Positions 1 through 6,015 of a DNA stretch of 6,996 nt are shown here, in pieces. The notes beneath the pieces were generated by a model that made no database searches, was not told the origin of the DNA, and was given only the letters and a program-made list of their open reading frames with translations. Made by a program: the position numbers and the translations under genes. The first letter of the stretch is position 1, and the number at the start of each line of letters is the position of its first letter. The stretch comes from Ruminococcaceae bacterium UBA7101 (GTDB lineage: Bacteria; Bacillota; Clostridia; Oscillospirales; Acutalibacteraceae): contig DKYL01000086.1 of assembly GCA_002493325.1 (NCBI GenBank), positions 12,083-19,078 on the forward strand, read 5' to 3'.

Positions 1-5
1 ACTAA

Positions 6-1142
6 AAGAAGCAGGGGAATAAAATTACATATTCAATACCTGAAAGTTCACAGTTTTCAGTAAGAAATAATAATATTTATTTTTATGAAAAAAGCCCTTT
101 TACCAATAAAAAGTATTATCAGTATAAGAATAACAGGCAGTGTTATTGCAATGTTATTCACAGAAAGGGCGAGGTTGTCAGAACTATTCTTTCACCGATT
201 AAGGGTGCTTACAAAATAAAAAAACTAAGTAATACAGAGATAGAATGTTCTTATGTTTTTCCGCCTGCCTTTAAAATCGGTGATACTGTTGCTTTGTCAC
301 GAAATTCCTGCCGTGATAACTGCGGTATATTTTTCTGTGAGTGCAGTGACATTGTCAGTGAAAATATTACGGTCAATTATATGCATGGCTTTGGCTGGCT
401 CTCACAGATGTGCGAAAATCTGACATTCAACAATATCAAATTTACACCTGATTTTGAAAGAGGTTATACTGTATCTTCCTTTGCAGACTTAATTCATGTT
501 TGCGGATGTAAGGGCTTTGTTAATATCAGCAATTGCTTATTTGAGCATCCTCATGATGACGGAATTAATATTCACGGTGCTTTTCTGAGATTTAAAAAGC
601 AGCTCAGCAGTCATACTGCCGTATTTGAATTTGTTCATAAACAGCAGGGCGGGTATAAAAATTTCTTCAAAGGTAATAAAGTTAAATTTTATTCACGAAT
701 GGATTTGAGCGAGCTTGACGGTGTTTATACCGTTAAGGATACCTTTGATGATATAGATAATAAGCTTGTAACAATTGCTTTCGATGAAGAATTGCCCGCT
801 ATGACGAAAAAAATGGTGGTTGCCGAAAATATTACATATAACCCGAAGGTTACAATTTCCGATTGTCTCTTCAGGGATATTCCCACAAGAGGTATACTCT
901 GCACTACAACGGAGAAAAGTGAAATTAAAAATAATGTTTTCAGTAATCTTATTATGCCTGATATTTTTATTTCCTGTGACTGCAGGGACTGGTATGAGTC
1001 GGGACCCTGTAAATCCATGAAAATACACGGCAATACCTTTTCACAGAAGAACCCGATTAAATTTGAACCCATCTGTATCGGAAAGCCTGTTGAAAATGTG
1101 CACGAAAATATAGAAATCTATGATAATAAAGAGGAATATTAA
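6..1142 (+). CDS. GH110-like alpha-1,3-galactosidase, right-handed beta-helix protein, 5' end missing or frameshifted
   Basis: This is the C-terminal part (about 378 codons) of a parallel beta-helix glycosidase. GH110 enzymes remove terminal alpha-1,3-linked galactose, as on blood-group B and linear Gal-alpha-1,3-Gal glycans. Recognisable blocks in order are KIGDTVALSRN (273-305), a DIVSENITVNYMHGFGWLSQ-like run (348-407), the FADLIHVCGCKGFVNISNC strand (480-536) and HPHDDGINIHG (546-578). The paired Asp codons at 555-560 sit where GH110 proteins carry their conserved catalytic-region DD. N-rich short beta strands recur to the end. The frame is open from 6 but has an in-frame TAA at 3-5 and no ATG, GTG or TTG before TTG 294. 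That TTG lies inside the conserved fold and is not a credible native start. The gene is therefore cut by the window and probably also carries a frameshift near 14-17. No signal peptide is visible because the N-terminus is absent. Cysteine is unusually frequent (14 in the last 282 residues). Family assignment is from memory of motifs, and exact substrate specificity is unproven. Confidence 0.75.
   Translation, partial: KKQGNKITYSIPESSQFSVRNNNIYFYEKSPFTNKKYYQYKNNRQCYCNVIHRKGEVVRTILSPIKGAYKIKKLSNTEIECSYVFPPAFKIGDTVALSRNSCRDNCGIFFCECSDIVSENITVNYMHGFGWLSQMCENLTFNNIKFTPDFERGYTVSSFADLIHVCGCKGFVNISNCLFEHPHDDGINIHGAFLRFKKQLSSHTAVFEFVHKQQGGYKNFFKGNKVKFYSRMDLSELDGVYTVKDTFDDIDNKLVTIAFDEELPAMTKKMVVAENITYNPKVTISDCLFRDIPTRGILCTTTEKSEIKNNVFSNLIMPDIFISCDCRDWYESGPCKSMKIHGNTFSQKNPIKFEPICIGKPVENVHENIEIYDNKEEY
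1128..1135 (+). promoter_or_regulatory. Ribosome binding site of the phosphofructokinase gene, inside the preceding gene
   Basis: AAAGAGGA lies about 7 bases before the ATG at 1143 and within the last codons of the GH110-like gene. The stop TAA (1140-1142) abuts the ATG directly, so ribosomes ending the first gene finish on top of this start. This supports co-transcription and probable translational coupling. Confidence 0.7.
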
Positions 1143-2387
1143 ATGGCAAAAAATATGATTATCGGGCAGTCGGGAGGACCTACTGCAGTTATTAATGCAA
1201 GTCTTGCAGGTGCAATCGAGTATGCACTCGGATGTGAGGAGATTGATAATATTTATGGTATGGTTCATGGTATTCAGGGCTTGCTTGATGATAATATCAA
1301 GGATCTGAGCGCACATTTTGCTAACAGACCCTCAAGACTGAACAGACTCAGAACAACTCCTGCAATGTTTCTTGGCTCATGCCGTTTTAAGCTGTCAAAT
1401 TCTGATGACGAGTATGAAAAAATTATTGCACAGCTTCATAAATATGATGTAGGCTATTTCTTCTACATCGGCGGCAATGATTCAATGGATACGGTTGACA
1501 AGCTGTCAAAATACATTGCGAAAAACAATATTGATATTAAGGTTGTGGGTATTCCAAAAACCATTGATAACGATTTAATGGGTATTGACCATACGCCCGG
1601 CTTTGCCAGTGCAGCAAAATATATAGCTCTTGCAGTCAGAAATGTTGCTTATGATACTGCGATTTACAGTATCAAGAGTGTACATATTATAGAAGCAATG
1701 GGCAGGAATGCAGGCTGGCTTGCAGCCTCCTCAGTGCTTTGCAGGGACAGCAAGAATGTTGCTCCGCATCTGATTTATCTGCCCGAAATTCCATTCTCGG
1801 TAGATAAGTTTGTAAGTGATATTAAGGCTAAGCTTGAGGAATATAACTCTGTTATAGTTGTTGTCAGCGAGGGCGTGCGTGACGAAAACGGTAAATATAT
1901 TTCTGCCCGTGGTGATAAGGTGGACAAGTTCGGTCACATTATGCTCAGCGGCACAGGTGCATATCTTAAAGAGGTGGTTGAGGAGCAGATTGGCTGTAAG
2001 GTGCGTGCACTGGAGCCAAGCGTTCTTCAAAGAAGTGCAGGGCATACACCTTCCCTGACGGATATCACCGAAGCACAGAATTTAGGCTTGGTTGCAGTTA
2101 AAGCCGCTGTTAACGGAGAAAGCGGTGTTTTCTCAACCTTAAGACGTGTTTCCAATAAGCCGTATACTGTTGAGTATTATACAGAACGTGTTTCTGTGGC
2201 AGCGAATGCAGAAAAGACCGTTCCACTTGAATGGATAACACAAAGCGGCAACGATGTTACAAATGATATGGTTGAATATCTTAAGCCGCTTGTAAGGGGT
2301 GTTCCTCAGATTCCTTACCGTGACGGACTGCCCGATTACGTTAATGTATCTTATCTTGATAAGGCAAAGCAGAAATATAAAAACTGA
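1143..2387 (+). CDS. pfp: Pyrophosphate-dependent 6-phosphofructokinase
   Basis: This cytoplasmic glycolytic enzyme reversibly transfers phosphate from pyrophosphate to fructose 6-phosphate, giving fructose 1,6-bisphosphate. The 414 residues match the length of clostridial PPi-type enzymes and exceed the roughly 320 of ATP-type PfkA. The N-terminal GQSGGPTAVINAS loop (residues 8-20) is the phosphate-donor loop. GGNDS (110-114) has Asp113 where ATP enzymes have Gly104 (E. coli numbering), and PKTIDND (138-144) has Lys139 where ATP enzymes have Gly124. These two changes are the established marks of PPi use. Asp142 corresponds to the catalytic Asp127. EAMGRNAGW and EPSVLQRSAGHTPS form the sugar-phosphate site. 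The start is fixed by a Shine-Dalgarno sequence 7 bases upstream and by the conserved N-terminus. The gene abuts the GH110-like gene and is followed by a terminator, so it is the last gene of that unit. Some clostridial PPi-PFKs also act on sedoheptulose 7-phosphate, which cannot be judged here. Nothing appears truncated. Confidence 0.95.
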   Translation: MAKNMIIGQSGGPTAVINASLAGAIEYALGCEEIDNIYGMVHGIQGLLDDNIKDLSAHFANRPSRLNRLRTTPAMFLGSCRFKLSNSDDEYEKIIAQLHKYDVGYFFYIGGNDSMDTVDKLSKYIAKNNIDIKVVGIPKTIDNDLMGIDHTPGFASAAKYIALAVRNVAYDTAIYSIKSVHIIEAMGRNAGWLAASSVLCRDSKNVAPHLIYLPEIPFSVDKFVSDIKAKLEEYNSVIVVVSEGVRDENGKYISARGDKVDKFGHIMLSGTGAYLKEVVEEQIGCKVRALEPSVLQRSAGHTPSLTDITEAQNLGLVAVKAAVNGESGVFSTLRRVSNKPYTVEYYTERVSVAANAEKTVPLEWITQSGNDVTNDMVEYLKPLVRGVPQIPYRDGLPDYVNVSYLDKAKQKYKN

Positions 2388-2393
2388 GATAAC

Positions 2394-2425
2394 GAGAGAG
2401 CTTTTGAAAGCTCTCTCTGTTTTTT
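2394..2425 (+). terminator. Intrinsic terminator after the phosphofructokinase gene
   Basis: An 11-base arm GAGAGAGCTTT (2394-2404) pairs perfectly with AAAGCTCTCTC (2407-2417). In practice this closes as a ten-pair stem with a TTGA tetraloop. It is followed by TGTTTTTT (2418-2425). It begins 7 bases after the stop codon and separates the carbohydrate unit from the transporter operon. Confidence 0.93.
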
Positions 2426-2442
2426 GTATAAAATGCCTTATC

Positions 2443-2483
2443 TTAAGAAATCGTAAGATTAAAGTAAGATTATTGAAAGATTG
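2443..2483 (+). repeat. Four helically phased TAAGA-core direct repeats, probable regulator binding site
   Basis: Units are TTAAGAAAT (2443-2451), GTAAGATTA (2453-2461), GTAAGATTA (2464-2472) and GAAAGATTG (2475-2483). The TAAGA/AAAGA cores begin at 2444, 2454, 2465 and 2476, so the steps are 10, 11 and 11 bases, about one DNA turn each. The two central 9-base units are identical. The last unit overlaps the predicted -35 box. Phased direct repeats of this kind are typical targets of OmpR/PhoB-family response regulators. The identity of the regulator, and whether it activates or represses, are inference. Confidence 0.6.
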
Positions 2484-2501
2484 GTGTGTTATTGTTATTA
2501 T
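2473..2501 (+). promoter_or_regulatory. Predicted sigma-A type promoter of the ABC transporter operon
   Basis: The -35 box TTGAAA (2473-2478) and the -10 box TATTAT (2496-2501) are separated by exactly 17 bases. A TG at 2493-2494 gives an extended -10 element. Transcription would start near 2508, leaving a leader of about 18 bases before the ATG at 2526. The promoter lies just downstream of a terminator and overlaps the last phased repeat, as expected of a regulated promoter. Confidence 0.65.
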
Positions 2502-2525
2502 AGAAACAGAAAGGTGTGTGTTGAT

Positions 2526-3218
2526 ATGAGTATTATTGAATGCGTAAACTTAACGAAAGAATATATCAGCGGCGACAGTGTGATCAAAGCGGTTGATAAT
2601 GTAACTGTTGCGTTTGAGCAGGGGGAGTTCTGTGCAATTACCGGTCCGTCGGGCTCGGGAAAGTCAACATTTCTTCATATGCTCAGCTCCCTTGAGCATC
2701 CTACCTCGGGAGCCGTTATATATGGTGATAAAAAGCTTTCTGATTATAATGACAATCAGCTTTCCATATTAAGACGCCGTCGCTTCGGTTTTGTGTTCCA
2801 GTCTTATAATCTTGTTAATGAGCTGACGGGCTATGACAATATTCTTCTTCCCGTAATGCTTGATAAAAAGAAAACCGATCAGGCGTATATTGACAGGCTC
2901 ATTAAAATGCTTGGCATTGAGGACAGGCTTGACCATTTACCCTCTGCACTGTCAGGCGGTCAGCAGCAAAGAATTGCCATAGCAAGAGCACTGGCAAATA
3001 AACCTTCCATTCTTTTTGCGGATGAGCCTACGGGTAATCTTGACGGAAAAAGCGGCAGGGAAGTGCTTTCCTTGCTTAAGTATGTCAGCAATGAGCTTGG
3101 TGTAACCTTGATTTTGGTTACTCATGATTTGCATGTTGCAGAGCAGGCAGACAGAGTGCTGACTATTGAGGACGGCAGGATAGTATCTGACGGCGGTAAT
3201 ACCGTCAGTGATGTTTAA
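2526..3218 (+). CDS. ABC transporter ATP-binding protein, MacB/LolD family
   Basis: This 230-residue cytoplasmic ATPase powers the adjacent FtsX-type permease. All motifs are intact: Walker A GPSGSGKST (40-48), Q-loop Gln92 in FVFQSYNL, signature LSGGQQQR (142-149), Walker B ILFADEP with catalytic Glu167, the D-loop at 171-173 and the switch His200 in VTHD. The GNLD after Walker B, the LSGGQQQR signature and the length are typical of the MacB/LolD/BceA group. ATG 2526 is preferred to the upstream in-frame TTG 2481, because homology begins at MSIIECVNLTKEY, AAAGG lies upstream (2510-2514), and the earlier codons fall within the predicted promoter. The stop overlaps the permease start by one base. 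The gene leads a three-gene operon under the promoter at 2473-2501. Confidence 0.95.
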   Translation: MSIIECVNLTKEYISGDSVIKAVDNVTVAFEQGEFCAITGPSGSGKSTFLHMLSSLEHPTSGAVIYGDKKLSDYNDNQLSILRRRRFGFVFQSYNLVNELTGYDNILLPVMLDKKKTDQAYIDRLIKMLGIEDRLDHLPSALSGGQQQRIAIARALANKPSILFADEPTGNLDGKSGREVLSLLKYVSNELGVTLILVTHDLHVAEQADRVLTIEDGRIVSDGGNTVSDV

Positions 3219-6001
3219 TGGTGAGTGCTATGAAAAAGAAAATATCAATGAATACGCTTGCCTTAGGCAATCTCAGGCAGCGCAAAAAACAATATGTCAT
3301 AATGATTGTGGGCATAATTCTTGCAATGGTTTTCTCATCAGGTATCCTGTTCTATCTTTTCAGCTCTCAGGAAACACTGATGGAAATGAAGAAAAATGAG
3401 ATTGGTGCGCAGCACGCTATTGTGTCTGTAGCCGACTGTGATGAAACTGTTTTCAGTAAAGCGGTTGAAGACGGTATATTTGATACCTACGGTCTTGCTC
3501 ATTTAATTGGTTACGGCTATTCCAAGGAAGATGAAAAAAACTTTGGTGGTGAAATTGCCTGGCTTGATGATAAGGCTAAGGAAATTTCATACCAGTCCTT
3601 TATTGAGGGCGAATATCCGACGGCGGATGACGAAATTGCCATAGAACAGAATGCACTGATTAAAATGGGATATGCAAATGCAAAAGTCGGTGACACAATC
3701 AGCCTTTATGTCAGAGCACAAAACGGTAATGCACTTTTGGATGCTGTCAAAAAAGAGTATACTCTTGTGGGTATTGCGACAGATAAGCGTTCTAATCTCA
3801 ATAACAGCTATCGAGTTGCCACAACAGAAGGCTCGTCTGATACCTTTTACCCTGCTGCTTATGTTGCACAGAATACACCGACTGCAGCAGGCGGAAAGGA
3901 AAAGCTTTGCGGCTATGTTTCCTTTGACAAATATGAGTTTCAGAGAATTAATAAAATATATAATTATTTTAAAGCAAAGGAGCTTGAACCTGACATAAAT
4001 GATGTCAGTGTTAATATGTACCGCTTTTCACCGATTACATCCAACAATAGCTTTTATGCGATTGTTCTGGCTCTGGCGCTTATGGTCAGCTCCTGTGTGG
4101 TAATTATCAATTCCTTTAACACAAATCTTAAGGAACGCAAAAAGCAAATCGGTATGTTGCGTGCAGTCGGTGCAACAAAACGTCAGATTGTTCATATCTT
4201 TGCACGTGAGGCACTGATTATTGCTCTGATATGTACGCCTGTTAGCATTGCACTGTCCTATGGTGCGGTAAGTGCTGCAATGAAAATACTTAAGCTTGAT
4301 ATGATTATGACAAAAAGCTTCTGGGTACTGCCAATCAGTGCGGTGTCAGGTGTTGTTGTTGTAATGATTGCGGCACTTATACCGCTTGTTTCTGCCTCAC
4401 GAATTACGCCGATGCAGGCAATCCGTGACATTTCATCCACAAGAAAAATGAAAACAAAGGGTATAAAAACGAAAAAGGAATTCAATGTGTCCACACTTAT
4501 GGCACAAAGAAATCTGCTTTTCTTTAAGGGCGGCAGAATTGCAGTGAGCATTATGCTTGCAGTTACCGTTCTGTTTTCCTGTGCAGGCTTTTCCTTCCTG
4601 AGTGAATATAACAGTTATGGCTTTACACGTGCTTATGATTACAGCCTTAGTAATATCGGCGACTACGCATATGATATTGTTAATTTCAACGGAGCAAATA
4701 CAGGTATGAGCGAGGTGGATAAAAAGGACCTCGAAATGATACCCTATATTACAGAGGTTGTGGGTACTAAGGAAGTCGCAACCTGTCTTGAAATTGAAGA
4801 ATATACGGATTATTACAAAAGCTTTACACATGCAAATGATACTGTGTTTCAGCATACCAATGCAGAGGATGAGCCTATAACCTATGATAATTATTATGAT
4901 ACAAACCTGAAGGAATTTAATGAAGCATATTATAATTTGAAAAACAGCCTGAAGCTGGAAAAGAATATTTTTTCTACACAAATAGTAGCTGTTGATGCTT
5001 TAGCCATTGAGAATATCAAGAGCTCAGCCGTAAAGGGCAATATTAATATAAACAAGCTTGACTCGGGCGAGGAAATCATTCTTGTTGCACCGCAGAAGGC
5101 GGCAGCAACGCTGGAGCTTTTCGGCGAAAATGGTGAAGGAGGCTATAGCCGTTCAACTGTTATAGAAAATCAGGAAACGGATCAGAAGATTATCTGCAGC
5201 GGTGAACTGAACTACAAGGCAGGGGATACAGTAACCCTTGATACAATTACGGTTGACAGTACGGATGAATGGTATAAGAATACGGAAAACTTTTCCAACA
5301 ATCAACGACAGGTTACAATCGGTGCAGTTATCAGCCCGTCTGATATTCAAGAAGATTCATTGTCAGCTGTAACCGGTTGGCACGGCAGCTTTTTCATTCT
5401 CACAACCATTCAGGGTATGAATCACTTTTATGATAATGCCAAATATAATTATGTCAGTCTGAACTGCGGTACGGAAATAACCGATGAGATTGATGAGCAA
5501 ATTACAGAGGCAATTCAGGTTTATGCTGACAAATACGAAGGCTGGGCTAACTCATCATATGCCGAGGCAAAGGATCGGGAACAGCAGCAAATGGTTTTGA
5601 CCGTGTCCCTTGTGGCGCTTATGACAATCATTTTTGCCATCTGCGGCAGTATTGTCAATAACAGCCTTACTGCAAGAATAAGGGAAAATAAAAAGACCCT
5701 CGGAACACTCCGTGCCTTTGGTGCCGACAGCAGTGAGCTTGTTAAGTCCTATATCAAGCAGCTTGTGTCTATGTTTTCCTGGGGAATGATTTCAGGCTTT
5801 GCAGCTTATATCATCATATATATAATCAATTCACCTTTACAGAAAAAATATATAACGGACAGAGAATTCTTTATGAATTTTAACCCGTGGGTAACAATTA
5901 TATTCTGCATTGTTCTGTTTGCTGTTTGCTCACTGAATCTTTGGGCAAAAATAAGAGCAGAGATGAAAAACAGTATTATAGATAATATAAGAGAATTGTA
6001 A
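3218..6001 (+). CDS. ABC transporter permease with two FtsX domains and two large extracytoplasmic domains
   Basis: This 927-residue membrane subunit partners the preceding ATPase. Eight membrane segments are predicted by eye: 26-48, 279-299, 329-352, 367-393, 440-460, 791-814, 846-870 and 889-909. They form two FtsX-type halves, like a fused LolC/LolE pair. Each half has a large extracytoplasmic domain after its first helix: residues 49-277 (MacB periplasmic-core-like position) and 461-790. Each also has the conserved cytoplasmic coupling segment, ERKKQIGMLRAVGATKRQI (306-324) and the matching ENKKTLGTLRAFGADSSEL (823-841). The first half ends with RITPMQAIRDI and the second with IIDNIREL. 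Such permeases usually move substrate by mechanotransmission from ATP hydrolysis rather than through a channel. The substrate is unknown. The start may be ATG 3218 (TAATG overlap) or ATG 3230. It is not a BceB-type permease, which has ten helices and one large loop. Confidence 0.92.
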   Translation: MVSAMKKKISMNTLALGNLRQRKKQYVIMIVGIILAMVFSSGILFYLFSSQETLMEMKKNEIGAQHAIVSVADCDETVFSKAVEDGIFDTYGLAHLIGYGYSKEDEKNFGGEIAWLDDKAKEISYQSFIEGEYPTADDEIAIEQNALIKMGYANAKVGDTISLYVRAQNGNALLDAVKKEYTLVGIATDKRSNLNNSYRVATTEGSSDTFYPAAYVAQNTPTAAGGKEKLCGYVSFDKYEFQRINKIYNYFKAKELEPDINDVSVNMYRFSPITSNNSFYAIVLALALMVSSCVVIINSFNTNLKERKKQIGMLRAVGATKRQIVHIFAREALIIALICTPVSIALSYGAVSAAMKILKLDMIMTKSFWVLPISAVSGVVVVMIAALIPLVSASRITPMQAIRDISSTRKMKTKGIKTKKEFNVSTLMAQRNLLFFKGGRIAVSIMLAVTVLFSCAGFSFLSEYNSYGFTRAYDYSLSNIGDYAYDIVNFNGANTGMSEVDKKDLEMIPYITEVVGTKEVATCLEIEEYTDYYKSFTHANDTVFQHTNAEDEPITYDNYYDTNLKEFNEAYYNLKNSLKLEKNIFSTQIVAVDALAIENIKSSAVKGNININKLDSGEEIILVAPQKAAATLELFGENGEGGYSRSTVIENQETDQKIICSGELNYKAGDTVTLDTITVDSTDEWYKNTENFSNNQRQVTIGAVISPSDIQEDSLSAVTGWHGSFFILTTIQGMNHFYDNAKYNYVSLNCGTEITDEIDEQITEAIQVYADKYEGWANSSYAEAKDREQQQMVLTVSLVALMTIIFAICGSIVNNSLTARIRENKKTLGTLRAFGADSSELVKSYIKQLVSMFSWGMISGFAAYIIIYIINSPLQKKYITDREFFMNFNPWVTIIFCIVLFAVCSLNLWAKIRAEMKNSIIDNIREL
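3220..3225 (+). promoter_or_regulatory. Possible ribosome binding site supporting a later permease start at 3230
   Basis: GGTGAG lies 4 bases before the in-frame ATG at 3230, while little resembling a Shine-Dalgarno sequence precedes ATG 3218. The later start would give a protein beginning MKKKISMN, four residues shorter and otherwise identical. Coupled re-initiation from the ATPase stop could serve either start. Confidence 0.4.
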
Positions 6002-6006
6002 ATAAC

Positions 6007-6013
6007 GGAGGAG
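6007..6013 (+). promoter_or_regulatory. Strong ribosome binding site of the anchored Ig-like protein gene
   Basis: GGAGGAG is a near-perfect Shine-Dalgarno match a few bases before ATG 6016, within the 14-base gap after the permease stop. It is the strongest site in the window and suggests that this third subunit is made in at least equal amounts to the permease. Confidence 0.75.
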
Positions 6014-6015
6014 CT

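Noticed and set aside
294..296. TTG 294 as a true start of the GH110-like gene
   Set aside because: It has no convincing ribosome binding site, it interrupts the GDTVALSRN block, and coding-like sequence continues upstream in the same frame.
1041..1316. A minus-strand open frame spanning the GH110/pfp junction
   Set aside because: It overlaps two genuine genes that abut each other, and its Ile/Asn/Cys-rich composition looks like an antisense shadow.
2481..2525. TTG 2481 as the start of the ATPase
   Set aside because: The added 15 residues are not part of the ABC ATPase family, lie over the predicted promoter and upstream of its start point, and a normal ATG with a ribosome binding site follows at 2526.
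2299..2529. A plus-strand small open frame across the end of pfp and the intergenic region
   Set aside because: It would be translated through the terminator hairpin and the promoter, is out of frame with pfp, and its product is basic with no family features.
4433..4981. A 182-codon open frame on the minus strand inside the permease gene
   Set aside because: It lies wholly antisense to a well-supported gene, is very rich in Cys, Ile and His, has no recognisable motif and is explained as the shadow of the permease codons.
2526..6001. A BceAB-type bacitracin or lantibiotic resistance transporter
   Set aside because: The permease has two large loops and about eight helices in two FtsX halves, whereas BceB has ten helices and one large loop; the ATPase alone cannot separate the groups.
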